Assembly (NCBI RefSeq): GCF_040412425.1
Contig: NC_089741.1
Span: 42,667,038-42,731,037 of the forward strand
Source of the DNA: Macrobrachium rosenbergii
Taxonomy: Eukaryota; Arthropoda; Malacostraca; Decapoda; Palaemonidae
DNA: 64,000 bases
Reading direction: 5' to 3'
Of this stretch, positions 1 to 11,843 are shown piece after piece; position 1 is the first letter of the stretch, and every line of letters begins with the position of its first letter. The position numbers and the translations under genes are program-made. The notes beneath the pieces were generated by a model. The model ran no database searches, had not been told where the DNA came from, and saw only the letters and a list, made by a program, of their open reading frames with translations.

Positions 1-116
1 AGCTGACGATCTTACAAGTTGGACCTCTCTACGTAAGAGGGTGGAGATCCCCATTTGGGAAGGGGACTGGAAAAGCCCTCCCTCTCCCTCCACCTTTCCC
101 CCAAGCTGACTACTCA

Positions 117-335
117 GAGGGGTGAAACTGTCCATCTAAAGAAGTGGGGGAGGAATATTTTCTCCACCCCTAATCCCCTGCATATCAAAGTAATGGGGTG
201 AAACATGCCCACGTAAAGGGTGTGGGGGGGGGAGAATATTTTCTCCGCTCCCCAGCCCCCTGCATATCAAAGTAAGGGGGTGAAACCTGTCCATCTAAAG
301 GGCTGGGGGGAAGGGATATTTTCTAAAAATAAGCC
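117..335. repeat. Tandem repeat, about 80-bp unit, 2.7 copies
   Basis: Three successive units begin GGGGTGAAAC near 117, 195 and 277 and carry the shared blocks TATTTTCT and CCCCTGCATATCAAAGTAA. The third is cut short near 330. The units are G-rich on the plus strand. An open frame runs across the array but looks like a by-product of the repeat. Confidence 0.8.
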
Positions 336-486
336 GACGTGGAATCAATACACCTCTTTGAAATCACCTTCCCCCCCCTACGGTAAACATCGTAAGTCAC
401 CCCAGGTGATGCTTAAGTACCGGAAAAGGTGATGGCCGAAAGTAAGACGACTCCAAGATGTGTGTATGACAGTTTTGAGTGCTTTC

Positions 487-498
487 GAGATATCTGGC

Positions 499-545
<47 letters not shown>

Positions 546-708
546 GGAGGAGACAACAGGGTCTTTAAATTTCTCGATGTCGCGGTGATGATATTACTAT
601 TATTATTATTATGATGATTAATATTATTATTATTATTATCATTACACATTTCATATTGAAGGAACAACAGGGTCATTAAATGTATCAAAATAATAATTTT
701 GATACGTG

Positions 709-772
<64 letters not shown>

Positions 773-832
773 CTCCTACTGAAGGGGACAACAGAGTCAT
801 TAAGTTCATCAATATGATTATTCTGATCTCTG

Positions 833-918
<86 letters not shown>

Positions 919-968
919 TGAAGGAGGAAACAGAGTCATTAAATTTACCGATATGGTTATTACTGAAC
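487..968. repeat. Compound array: (ATT)n blocks with a homologous spacer
   Basis: Trinucleotide arrays at about 499-545, 591-643, 711-770 and 834-917 alternate with related spacers. The spacers start near 546, 658, 780 and 920 and share ACAACAGGGTCATTAAAT-like sequence, usually followed by ATCAATATG and TTATT. The region is therefore a larger unit of about 110-140 bp repeated roughly four times, each carrying its own ATT block of different length. Runs of Ile, Asn or Tyr in the conceptual frames are microsatellite readings. Confidence 0.85.
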
Positions 969-1278
969 AAAGTTTCTTGAGGAATAGCCAATATGGCAGT
1001 AAAAATTGATTATCACTAATCACAACCACAAGCGTCTTTGTTACAAGATAAAAAAAAACCATAAGTTTTCTAAGCAGGCTCCGGAATCCATGACTTTTTA
1101 CAATAGGAAGTTGAAGAATGTTCGAGAAACATTACTTTGGTAGTTAATTACGGTAAATTATAGTGACTGGTTCATTCATTTACGGTTACCGAAACTGGCG
1201 TCGCATAATTACAGTGACAGAAATAAAACCTAGAATATAGATTAAACTATAATGAGACAGAAAAATTTTTAATAAACA

Positions 1279-1383
<105 letters not shown>

Positions 1384-1654
1384 ATTCCAAATTCTCGTTC
1401 GATATAAATAGATACGTTCTCGTTTCACATCACTGGCAATCGATGGTAAATACTGAAATTATCCGACATGATTCGACGCGAAAAATAAAATGAAACAATT
1501 TACGAAGACTCGACCGAAAACATAATCGCCCACCGAAATTATCATCTGACGAAGGAAAGAAAAAATGAACTGAAATAAATACTACGAAGTAAAATGTGAG
1601 AATAAACTAAAAATCCGAAAAAATTAAGGAAGAATTAACTGAAATAAATATCAA

Positions 1655-2160
1655 GAAGTACATAACAATATGAAAATGAACTATATATATTAAGAAAATA
1701 ACTATTTATATTCAGAAGAATAAAGAAAGTACTGAAAAGGAGAATATATTACAAAGAATGTGGCCCATTGTTTTAAGAATACATACAACGGACGACAGAA
1801 TATAAACATCACAACATAATATTCAAAAGAATAGTGAAAGAATGTACCCCATTCGTTGTAAGAACAGATACAACGGAAAACAAAATAAACATCACAATAT
1901 AATATTCAAAAGAATAATGAAAGAATGTAGACCATTGTTTTAAGAATACATGCAACGGACTACAGAATATAAACATCACATCATAATATTCAAAAGAATA
2001 GTGAAAGAATGTACCCCATTCGTTGTAAGAATGGAGACAAGGGACGACAGAATATAAATAGCACGATATCATGTTCAGAAGAATAATGAAAGAATGTACC
2101 CCATTCGTTGTAAGAATAGATACAACGGGCGACAGAAAATAAACATCACAAAATTCTGAA
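1655..2160. repeat. Tandem repeat, about 84-bp unit, 5-6 copies
   Basis: Units share GAATGTACCCCATTCGTTGT or its variant with CCATTGTTTTAAG, then AAGAATA, CAACGGACGACAGAATATA, AACATCACA and ATATTCAAAAGAATA. The two variants alternate at first, so the array has a partly dimeric structure. The 161-residue minus-strand frame across 1809-2294 repeats with the units and is not a credible gene. Confidence 0.85.
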
Positions 2161-2284
2161 AAATGAGGTCCATCTATTCCAAGCAGAGTAAAAATGAACA
2201 CAAAATTCTCAGGAATGCTAATAAGCTCATTAACACGTAAATAAAATCCCGTAATTGGCACACCGGGGAGGGAAGCATTAACAC

Positions 2285-3475
2285 TGGCACTCAATTGTCA
2301 TTCGCTGAATAAGAAAAAAATAAAAAAGGAAATAAATTGGTAGGAATCATCACCTCGGAAAAAAGAAAATCCCGAACTGGAAACTTTGAGTATTTAATCG
2401 TCATTCACTGAAGAAAAAAAGGAAATATATTGAAAAAAAGGGAAATAAATTGGTAGAACTTGTCTCCAAGAAAAAAAAAGTTCAGGAATTGTAAAGGCTA
2501 TCCGAGTACTCAACTGTTATTCGTTAAAGAATATAAATTTGCAGAAATTATTTTCCCCGGGAACAAAAATGCGAATTGGAAACTTTGAGTACTCAATTGC
2601 CATTCGCTGCGGAAAAAAAATAAAGGAAATAAATTTGTAAGAATTATCTCCCAGAAATAAAGAAATACATTCAGGAACTGGAAAGTTTGAGTACTCAACT
2701 GTCATTCGTAAAAAATATAAATTGGTAGAAATTATTCTTTTCGAAAAAAAAGAAAAAATTCAGAAATTGGAAGGTTTACCAAGTAGTCAATTGTCATTCG
2801 CTCAAGAATACAATGGCAGAAATTATCCCCTTCAAAAAAAAGTTTTTTCAGGAATCGCAAGCTTTAGTTAAGTACTCAACTGTCATTCGCTAAGGGAAAA
2901 AAAGAAAAATAAATTAGAAAGTATTCCCCCCGAAAAAATAAAATTTCATGAAATGGAAACTTTGAGTATTTTATTTTCATTCGCTGAGGTAAAAAAATAA
3001 AAGGAAAATAAATTTTTGGGAATTAACCTTTCCGAAAAAAAAAGAATCAGGAATTGGAAACTTTATTTGAGTACTCAATTGTCATTCGGTAAAAATTAAA
3101 AGCAAAATAAATTGGCATAAACTGTTCCCTGAAAAAAACTACAGGTACTGGAAACTTTATTTGAATACTCATTCGCTACAGGTAAAAAAGGAAAGAAAAT
3201 AATTGGTAGAAATTATTCCTTTCAAAAGAAAAATCAGGAATTGGAAACTTTATTTGAGCACTCAATTGTCATTCGGTAAAGAAAAAAAATATAAAGAAAA
3301 TAAACTGGAGGAAACTGTTCCCCGCAAAAAAAAAAATTCATGCATTGGAAACGTTACTTGAATACTCAACTGTTATTCGCTACAGTAAAAAAAAAAGGAA
3401 AGAAAATAATTGGTAGAAATTATTCCCTTCAAACGAAAAAAAAAAATTTCAGGAATTGGAAACTTTATTTGGGTC
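2285..3475. repeat. Tandem repeat, about 105-bp degenerate unit, about 11 copies
   Basis: Each unit contains versions of TTGGAAACTTTGAGTACTCA, ATTGTCATTCGCT, an A-rich AAAAAATAAAGG tract, AAATTGGTAGAAATTATT and a second A-run before the next TTCAGGAATTGG. Homopolymer A-tracts vary in length between copies and account for most of the length differences. Confidence 0.85.
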
Positions 3476-3707
3476 GTCGGCGAATCTCTTTGATGGTGAA
3501 ACAGATAGATGATTGGCTCGCCCTAAAACCAATCACGAATGACTGCAGGAGTGAATGGATAAAACGACTTTCTTCGGAAGTCGCCGGCGGCAGCGATAAC
3601 CTGACCCTGTCAGTCGTGACGCCAGATAATTCCGGTTCAGTCAATCAATCACGGCAGGTTGAAGGAGGCTAGGAACGAGGGTTTGCGGAAAACACTTAGG
3701 ATTATCC

Positions 3708-3709
<2 letters not shown>
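3476..3709. other. Unassigned, less repetitive segment
   Basis: An open frame from 3340 to 3672 (110 codons, plus strand) begins inside the tandem array and ends here. The last 60 residues or so are the only part not made of repeat. I see no recognisable domain, splice context or homologue, so it is not called as a gene. Confidence 0.5.

Positions 3710-3779
<70 letters not shown>
3710..3779. repeat. (ATT)n microsatellite
   Basis: About 70 bp of uninterrupted ATT units. Confidence 0.97.
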
Positions 3780-3780
<1 letters not shown>

Positions 3781-3929
3781 AATCAAATCAATTCGGGACT
3801 GAAGTTGAAACAGATTGTAACAGACTATTTAAAAATCACTTAATGCAGTTAAGGCGGATATATATATCCATCTTTTTGTGATCTTGACACAAATAAAATA
3901 ATGACACTGAGATATGACACTGTGCATCC

Positions 3930-4020
3930 TGGCATATATATATACATACATGCATGTGTATGTGTATATGTATGTATGTATATATATGTATATATATACA
4001 GTACATATATATATGTATAT

Positions 4021-4076
<56 letters not shown>

Positions 4077-4100
4077 TATATACGCAAACACACACACACA
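3930..4100. repeat. AT/GT-rich simple-repeat block
   Basis: Mixed TATATG, TGTGTA and TATG tracts lead into a clean (AT)n run at about 4021-4072, then a short (CA)n run. No other feature is seen. Confidence 0.95.
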
Positions 4101-4689
4101 CTACCTCAAGTCCCTAGTTCGAAAGTTATTACCTCATTCATCAGTATGAAACACTTGATACTGAATCACCTAGATAAATGACTCAAACATAATTATCAGC
4201 GCGATTCCAATGAAAATCTTGTGAAGTGTCACTTGAAGTTACAGAAAACTGTTTACCTAGAATACATTATTGTTCGAGAGTACAGTGGCGTCCCACGCGA
4301 ATATCACTCGAAGTTCCTTTGAACTAACTCTCACGAAAGAGAACTCTGACGTCACGTCTGAACACTGGTAAAAATTACAAATAAATTCACGTGGCGGGAA
4401 ATAAATACATCACGTACGATATTACTTAAGGTTACCTAAATTACTCACGGCAGATTCTTACTGAAAAGAGCACTACAATTCGCAACAAGTGAATATCTCG
4501 TGAAGATACTTGTCATGAATTGTCTGGAGAAGAGGAACATGGCACACAACTAATGAACAGAATACATTCTCGGAAACTGAATGGTATTTAAAATACCTGA
4601 AATCGGTTGGACGACATCACACGTGATTATATTATTGGAAGGCTACGCGAGCTGCTAAAAAGTAACTTTTAAAAATGGGTTAAGTAAAT
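4101..4689. other. Unassigned AT-rich sequence
   Basis: No repeat unit, RNA gene or coding signature was recognised. Short degenerate phrases such as TCACTTGAAGTTAC and TCACTCGAAGTTCC recur, which suggests an old, decayed tandem array. Confidence 0.5.
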
Positions 4690-5060
4690 TTCTTCTAAGG
4701 ATAGCAATCTCTTTAGCATTTCATGAGGTCTGAAATCTTTTTAGCACTTTATGAAGTCTGAAATCTTTTTAGCATTTCATGAAGTCTGAAATCTTTTTAG
4801 CATTTCATGAAGTCTGAAATCTCTTTAGATTTCATGAAGTCTGAAATCTTTTTAGCATTTCATGAAGTCTGAAACCACTGTAGATTTCATGGTCTGAAAT
4901 CTTTTTAGATTTCATGAAGTCTGAAATCTTTTCAGATTTCATGGTCTGAAATCTTTTAGATTTCATGAAGTCTGAAATCTTTTTAGCATTTCATGAAGTC
5001 TGAAATATTTTTAGATTTCATGAAGTCTGAAATCTTTTTAGCAATTTATCAAGTCTGTAA
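4690..5060. repeat. Minisatellite, about 30-bp unit
   Basis: About a dozen units built from TTTTTAGCATTTCATGAAGT followed by CTGAAATCT. Some copies lack the GC in TTAGCATTTC and some lack AAG in ATGAAGTC, giving units of about 26-33 bp. Confidence 0.92.
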
Positions 5061-5506
5061 GTATCTCATTTACTTCATAAGAGACTTAAAATTACTAAAA
5101 AAAAAAAAAAGGCAAAAATCTGCAAGTACAGCAACCGACAATCCTTCAAGTATTTCATAAATGTCTTAAAAATCACGGATCCACTCAACTCGGTCCCTTC
5201 CCCTTCGGAAGAACTCCCCCTTCCCTCCCCTCCCCTCCCCTCCCCCTCCAGAGGACCTTTCCATTCCCTTCCCCTCCCCCACCAAAGGACCTCTCCCTTC
5301 CCCTTCCTCCTAACCTCGCCCCTCCAGAGGACAATCCTCCCCTCGAGGGATTCTTGAAGGAGGTCCTTTAAGGCTCCTACCAAAGAGGGGAGTCCTTGTT
5401 GAGGGTCTTTTTCGGGAGGACATTATGATCGTAATCAAATTCAGGGAAGCTGGGTCGTCGAGATTCCCCTGCAGGTCTTCGCCCGCGCCTTTTGTGACAG
5501 CGAGAG

Positions 5507-5507
<1 letters not shown>
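5061..5507. other. Unassigned; pyrimidine-rich stretch
   Basis: An A-run lies at about 5094-5111 and a strongly C/T-biased stretch at about 5205-5335 (CCCTTCCCCTCCCC-type). Nothing coding is seen. The minus-strand frames here are purine-rich low-complexity readings. Confidence 0.5.

Positions 5508-5581
<74 letters not shown>
5508..5581. repeat. (TC)n microsatellite
   Basis: Clean array of about 74 bp. Overlapping Arg-Glu and Ser-Leu frames come from this tract. Confidence 0.98.
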
Positions 5582-5583
<2 letters not shown>

Positions 5584-5639
5584 CCGCACACAAAGGAAAA
5601 CTGCATGAATGTCATGTCATAAAGCAATAGAGGGAAAAC

Positions 5640-6060
5640 GTCAGGTGAAAATTAGTCTTGAAAAATTGCGGTATTGTAATTCGTTTTACAAATGTCGTAA
5701 AAATATACAAAGAAAATGGCATAAAAATATTTTTAAAATGAAATATAATGTCATAGTTCAAATAAAATTTAAAATGTGTAAAACTGAACTTGAAATTCGT
5801 TTTACAAATGTCGTAAAAATATGAAAAGAAAATGGCATAAAAATATTTTTAAAATGACATATAATGTCATGGATTAAAATAAAATTTAAAATGTGTAAAA
5901 CTGAACTTGAAATTCGTTTTCAAAAATGTCGTAAAAATATACAAAGAAAATGGCATAAAAATATTTTTTTAAATGACGTATAATGTCATAGGTTAAAGTA
6001 AAATTTTAAATGTCGTGTAAAATTTTAATTGAAACTCGCCATAAAAATGCCATGCAAATA
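5640..6060. repeat. Tandem repeat, about 125-bp unit, about 3 copies
   Basis: Units contain GAAATTCGTTTTACAAATGT, CGTAAAAATATACAAAGAAA, ATGGCATAAAAATATTTTTA, AAATGACATATAATGTCATA and AAATTTAAAATGTGTAAAAC. The copies are close to identical, so the duplication is recent compared with neighbouring degenerate sequence. Confidence 0.88.
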
Positions 6061-6889
6061 TCATGAAATGTCCTAAAATATCATAAAATCGTAAACTGTC
6101 ATGATTTCAGATTTACAGCACGAATATTTATATTCATCGTGAAACTATACTTACCAGACTTCTAAGTAACTGAGAAAATACAATGTCATAAAATGTCGTA
6201 AAATGTCATAAAATGTCATAAAACCAAAGAACATTTTATTCAAAATACGATGCTTCCATATTTGTAATAATAAAATTTACAGTCCTCGTGAATGTAAAAT
6301 GATTTCTTACCATATTTTTACGTCGGTAAAAAGTTTCTTGCGTCACGCAAGAAAAATAAAATACATAAAATTATTTTTTAAAATTACAGAATGTCATCAA
6401 CCTAATTTGAAGCAACACGGAGTATCACGGTAAATATCGTTAATGTAATCAATATTTGCGTGATTACCTTCACAAAAAAATCCTCCGTTTTTTTATAAAA
6501 ATATAATTAATATTTACCTGACTTTCGAAAGGCAATGTTTCTCTTTTTTCCAATAAAAAAGGCATTCAAATATCATAAAATGATAGAAAATGGGAAAAAT
6601 GATTTAGTTTACATTCGTCATGAAATATGGAAAAGAACATAATGGTTAATTTTTTTTATAAAATTCATCCACCATGAAAGATAGAATACAATGGTGGTAA
6701 AAATTTATCATATAAAATGTAAAGTTATGTTACATTCCTTTATAAATGTAACTGTTTTTTTCGTCAGAGTCACTAACGGATCAGGGGGCACCTGGGCACG
6801 TGCCCCCATGAAAAATAATGATAAAGTAATAATATTGAAGATTTAGATAATAATAACATAAATATAAAAATGGGGAAAAAATTGATTGA

Positions 6890-6891
<2 letters not shown>
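6061..6891. repeat. Degenerate ATAAAATGTC-type repeats
   Basis: Phrases such as GTCATAAAATGTCGTAAAAT and CATGAAATGTC recur without a stable period, probably decayed relatives of the preceding array. A perfect 12-bp palindrome GGGCACGTGCCC sits at 6794-6805 within a C/G-rich phrase that reappears as GGCCCCTCCCC near 6976. Confidence 0.5.

Positions 6892-6944
<53 letters not shown>
6892..6944. repeat. (AT)n microsatellite
   Basis: Clean array of about 53 bp. Confidence 0.97.
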
Positions 6945-6947
<3 letters not shown>

Positions 6948-7470
6948 GTGTGTATATGTATAATATGAAAATTGGTGGCCCCTCCCCAGGAAATTTTTCT
7001 GAATTCAACTACCTCTATGTGTCTCGTTAGCAACACAGAAAATACAGTATTATAAAAAATATCTTAATATGATAATTGAAAGTTACATTTGTTTACAAGC
7101 ACCGCAAAAAATTCCACCACAAAATGTAATTTAGTCACTGAAAAATTTTTAATTAATGTTTGCATTCGTCGTGGTAATAAAATGAAATTAATGATTACAT
7201 TCGTCATAAAAAAAATGTAGAATTGTAACGAAATGCGCCATAAACCAAAGTAATCATTGTTCACGTTCTTTTCCGGCCGTAAAAAAGCTCAATTATTATT
7301 TAATCTGTCATGAATAATTCCTTCTGCTTATTGTGGCTTGTTTGGGAGAAGAACTGGAACGCGTATTCGGTTCCTTAAATAAAACCAATCGCGCGCGCAC
7401 CGTGAGAATTACGTTCGACGCAGCCATCGAGGAAAATCAATTAGTATTTTATGTATTTACAAATCACGGA
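6945..7470. other. Unassigned AT-rich sequence
   Basis: Contains degenerate CATTCGTCATAAAA-like phrases related to 6061-6891. No gene evidence. Confidence 0.45.
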
Positions 7471-8283
7471 TTTAAAAGAATAGGGTGAGAGAATGACATT
7501 AAAAGAATAGGGTGACAAAATAACATTGAAAGAATATGGTAACAAAATAGCATTACAAGAATAGGGTGATTAACTTACATTAAAAGAATGGGGTGACAAA
7601 ACAGCACTAAAAGAATAGGGTGACAAAATAGCATTAAAAGAATGCAGTGACAAGATAGCAATAAAAGAATAGGGTGATAAAATAGCATTAAAAGAATACG
7701 GTAACAAAATAGCATTAAAAGAATACGGTGACAAAATAGCAATAAAAGAATAGGGTTACAAAACAGCATTAAAAGAATTGGTTGACAAAATACCATTAAA
7801 AGAATAGTGTGACAAAATACCATTAAAAGAATTGGTTGACAAAATACCATTAAAAGAATTGGTTGACAAAATACCATTAAAAGAATAGGGTGACCAAACA
7901 GCATTAAAAGAATAGGGTGACAAAACAGCATTAAAAGAATATGGTGACTAACTAGCATTAAAAGAATATGGTGACTAACTAGCATTAAAAGAATAGGGTG
8001 ACAAAACAGCATTAAAAGAATATGGTGACTAACTAGCATTAAAAGAATAGGGTGACAAAACAGCATTAAAAGAATAGGGTGACAAAACAGCATTAAAAGA
8101 ATATGGTGACTAACTAGCATTAAAAGAATAGGGTGACAAAACAGCATTAAAAGAATAGGGTGACAAAACAGCATTAAAAGAATAGGGTGACAAAACAGCA
8201 TTAAAAGAATAGGGTGACAAAACAGCATTAAAAGAATAGGGTGACAAAACGCATTAAAAGAATAGGGTGACAAAACAACAAGA
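7471..8283. repeat. 27-bp minisatellite, about 30 copies
   Basis: Consensus unit is AATAGGGTGACAAAACAG plus CATTAAAAG. Variants include AATATGGTGACTAACTAG and AATTGGTTGACAAAATAC versions, which appear in local runs. The unit is 27 bp (nine codons), so every frame lacking a stop in one unit stays open. This produces the 232-residue minus-strand frame at 7575-8273 with a repeating FCHPILLML motif. I see no start context, splice sites or non-repeat segment and treat that frame as an artefact. Confidence 0.95.
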
Positions 8284-8421
8284 AAAACAGATATTTTGAA
8301 TTTTACTTTTCATGTGGTCGGTTGCAACGTAAAAAAAAAAAACTTCACGCGCAAAAATAACTTTTTTATGATTATCATCGAGGTTATTATAAATTGGAAA
8401 GTCAGAATTCGCGTTTTATCA

Positions 8422-8800
8422 TTAAATCTTTTATATCCGGCGCTGTTGCTTAACTGTCACAAAAGAAATTAGTACTGATTGGTTGAATTGATTATACATG
8501 CAGTCTGGCCTCGTAATGACTATGTTGTTTAAAGTTTTGTCTTATGAATATTTTTAGTTATAAGTGACAAAATAATTAAACTTTCTCAAACACTACAAAA
8601 AAACAGGCGTAAAATGAAAGGTGAGAAGACTAAAGAATATTAGTACCGATGATTGGTCGAATTTCATTCAATCTTTTATCCACGGCGATGTTGTTCAAAC
8701 TGTTCTAAAAGAACATTAGTATTAATTGGTTGAATTGTTTATTTATGTATTCTGGCATCGTGTGAATATTTTCTTTTTAAATGGCTAAACTCTTTTAACA
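8422..8800. repeat. Local duplication, about 240-bp unit, two diverged copies
   Basis: The blocks CTTTTATATCCGGCGCTGTT and CTTTTATCCACGGCGATGTT start near 8430 and 8673. Each is followed by an ATTAGTA(C/T)TGATTGGTTGAATTG-like block and by TCTGGC(C)TCGT. A short tandem of ACTTTCACAAACAACTACA-like units follows to about 8880. Confidence 0.75.
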
Positions 8801-8880
8801 CTTTCACAAACAACTACAGAGAAAAACTTTCACAAACAGCTACAATAAAATAACTTTCACAAACAACTACAAAAATAGTA

Positions 8881-9390
8881 AGTACAGAAGTGGCGGCACG
8901 ACCATTTTAACTCCTTTCTTAATCCCTTTCTTTATCTCCCTGACGCATCACCCAACGAAAATTATGTCCTTCGTTTATTCCCCCGTAGTTTTCTCGTTAA
9001 TTTCGGCCCTGGACTAGATAAGGACACTAGTTTGACGACCCCAAACGACCCCTGCATTCTAAGGACAATCTCAGACGTGCCGAAGAGAAGTTTGAAAACC
9101 CTCTCGTAAACAAAGACGCCAGATCTTCTAGATCTTCTTCTTCTTCTTTTTTTTGAAGGAAGATTTCTATCACCCTGACGCGCAGCCCAATCGTTGCAAC
9201 GGCACACCACCACCGCTCTCGACCTCTCTCTTTCTCTCTCACTCTACTTTACCATTACCGAGATCAGATATAACCGAGAGAGAGAGAGAGAGAAGAGAAA
9301 AAGTGTGAAAGTCTTAAGACACTCCAGAACAAAGGCCGCCGAAGGAACAACATCTAATGATCTCTTTCGTGTCCTTTCATCCACCCCAGC

Positions 9391-9393
<3 letters not shown>
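8881..9393. other. Unassigned, with short CT/GA tracts
   Basis: Moderately GC-balanced sequence with short CT and GA runs near 9225-9240 and 9277-9295. Frames crossing it have no recognised domain. Confidence 0.45.

Positions 9394-9451
<58 letters not shown>
9394..9451. repeat. (GA)n microsatellite
   Basis: Clean purine array of about 58 bp. Confidence 0.98.
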
Positions 9452-9454
<3 letters not shown>

Positions 9455-9654
9455 CCTCCTCCAGAGTTGCGACACAGACGGAAAAAAAAAAACTTTAAAT
9501 TGATATCGAGCGAGATTACTATGTAAACAAGAGGAGTATCGTCGAGTGGCGGGACTTTATATGCAAATAGACTTGAAATCCATGAATGGACGCCGATTCC
9601 ACCGTCGGCGTCAGGTGTTCGCTTTTTTTTTATAGTAATGATTCTCATTTTTCA

Positions 9655-10030
9655 CGGGTGCCGTGCCTCGGCAGACCGTATTTTGTTTTATTTCCAGGAG
9701 GTCCGTGCCTCAGCAGATCGTATTTATTTTTTTAGTGCTGTTGTTAAAGGAAGGAGCATTTTTTAGTGTTGCTCTTAAGGAAAGGGGAAATTTTTCAGTA
9801 TTGTTTCTCAAGGTGGAAGGACTTTTTGGAGCGCTGTTACTGAAGTATAAGGTAATTTTTTTTAAGCGATGTTTCTAGAGTATAACATAAAAGAGTTCAG
9901 CTTTGTTTCTGGAGGGACGTAAACTTTTTTCCTACTGTTTGTTTCCTGGTAATAGCTTGTTTCTATAATAATTGTTTGTTTCCCGGTAATTGTTTGTTTC
10001 TATTGTTTGTTTCCCGGTAAGTTACCGAAA
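9655..10030. repeat. Degenerate tandem repeats, about 45-bp unit
   Basis: GTGCC(GT)GCCTCGGCAGACCGTAT and a second copy (CCGTGCCTCAGCAGATCGTA) open the block. Successive GTTGTTTCT and AAGGAAGG phrases follow, then TTGTTTCCCGGTAA and TTGTTTCTAT phrases. The period is irregular. Confidence 0.6.
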
Positions 10031-10119
10031 GAACTTAAGAGGGAAAAAGGGAGACGAAGTGGATTCTGAAAATTCCGTGATTTGTCTCATTTGAATGAAT
10101 TTTTCACTATACAAGTCTC

Positions 10120-10163
10120 ACACACACACATATATACACATATATATATATATAATAAATATG

Positions 10164-10196
<33 letters not shown>

Positions 10197-10277
10197 CATT
10201 ATATATATATATATTTTAAATACATATAATATATATATAATATATATATATAGATATATATATATATATATATATAT

Positions 10278-10347
<70 letters not shown>

Positions 10348-10350
10348 TAT
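10120..10350. repeat. Imperfect (AT)n block
   Basis: About 230 bp of TATA tracts interrupted by TAATAA, TTTTAA and TGTATA. Next to a short (CA)n run. Confidence 0.95.
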
Positions 10351-10719
10351 ATTTGTATGTGTTCTGCTATTCATTCAGCCTCCCTGGAAACCACATCAAT
10401 AATTAAAGCTACAACCTAATCTTTCCCCCTGGTCTATTTTCTCTCAATTTTGTCCATCTAACACCCAACCTTTTTTCAAGCAACCCCCTCCCTCCCTCCT
10501 CCCCTCCCCCTCCACTATACTCTTCCTCCCCACGACTACCCACCAACCCCCACCCCACCTATGGAACACCTCGCGTGGCTTGAGCAAGATTAAGAGGGGT
10601 TGCTTATAATCACTTTATGTCCAACATCGCTTGTATGTTCTTTTATCCTTCTTTTTTCTTTTGCCCATTCCGGCACTTCTGTTTTGGGATTTCCCCTTTG
10701 CTGGATGGCTGTTCAGTGA
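10351..10719. other. Unassigned; C-rich stretch
   Basis: About 10478-10560 is almost purine-free (CCCTCCCTCCTCCCCTCCCC-type). The rest shows no gene or repeat I can name. Confidence 0.45.
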
Positions 10720-10824
10720 TTCTGATTCGTGTGTGTGTTAATTTCAGACTGGCTATTTTATCCATAACGAAAAGACTGTGATTCAACACGTTTTATTGAT
10801 GTTTTATTTGATTCATGTCTGATT

Positions 10825-10897
<73 letters not shown>

Positions 10898-11410
10898 TTC
10901 AGACGGGCTATTTTATCCATAACGAAAAGACTGTAATTCAACACGTTTTATTGATGTTTATTTACATGTCTGATTCGTGTACCTGATTTGTGTGTGTGTG
11001 TGTGTGTTTCAGACTGGCTATTTATCCATAACGAAAAGACTACATGTAATTCAACATGTTTTATTGCTGTTTATTTACATGTCTGATTCGTGAATCTGAT
11101 TTGTGTGTTTGTGTGTGTGTATGTATTTCAGACTGGCTATTTTATCCATAACGGAAAGACTGTAATCCAACACGTTTTACTGATGTTTATTTACATGTCT
11201 GATTCGTGTATCTGATTTGTGTGTCTAAGTTTATTTGTGAATTTCAGACTGGCTTTTTATTCGTAACGTTAAGACTGGAATCCACCACGATTTATTGATC
11301 TCTATTTAGATGCCTGATTCGTGTATCTAATTTGTGCATGTTTGTATTACGCATGCGTTGTTGGGACTGGCCATTTATTCATAACGAAATGACTGAATCC
11401 AACACGACTT
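10720..11410. repeat. Tandem repeat, about 115-160 bp unit with embedded (TG)n, about 6 copies
   Basis: Each unit contains ATTTCAGACTGGCTATTTTA, TCCATAACGAAAAGACTG, AATTCAACACGTTTTATTGA and TGTCTGATTCGTGTATCTGA, then a (TG)n tract. The tract is about 80 bp in the first unit and only a few repeats in the last, so the microsatellite grew inside an existing tandem unit. Confidence 0.9.
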
Positions 11411-11774
11411 ACTGATCTTAATTCACTGTTTCTTCTCTCGCATCTCAATCTCGATTATTCTGACTATCTTGGTAAAAACAATGACTCAAGTATGCGTCTG
11501 CATTTATTAAGCATTTGTGTGTGTGTGCGTGTGTACGTGTGTTCTGGATAAAAACATTCTAAGCTCAAACGCCATTCCTTTTCTTAACTGGCAGAATTCT
11601 CTCGTAACTGAATTCTCGATTTAAATTACCCTAAAATTCTCTCTAAGATAGCAGTAACCGGTCTGCCCAAACCTCTATTGCATATTTAATGTAAGCATAA
11701 TTCATGATTCAGATTCTACACTCAAAACACAAACCATTTCTTATTTACAATTTATATTCCGTTTTCAGCTCCCA

Positions 11775-11777
<3 letters not shown>
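11411..11777. other. Unassigned sequence
   Basis: Probably the decayed tail of the preceding array at first, then unique AT-rich DNA. Nothing else is seen. Confidence 0.4.

Positions 11778-11841
<64 letters not shown>
11778..11841. repeat. (TC)n microsatellite
   Basis: Clean array of about 64 bp. Confidence 0.98.

Positions 11842-11843
<2 letters not shown>

Noticed and set aside
7575..8273. 232-codon minus-strand frame with FCHPILLML repeats
   Set aside because: The 27-bp unit preserves frame; there is no non-repeat domain, start context or splice evidence.
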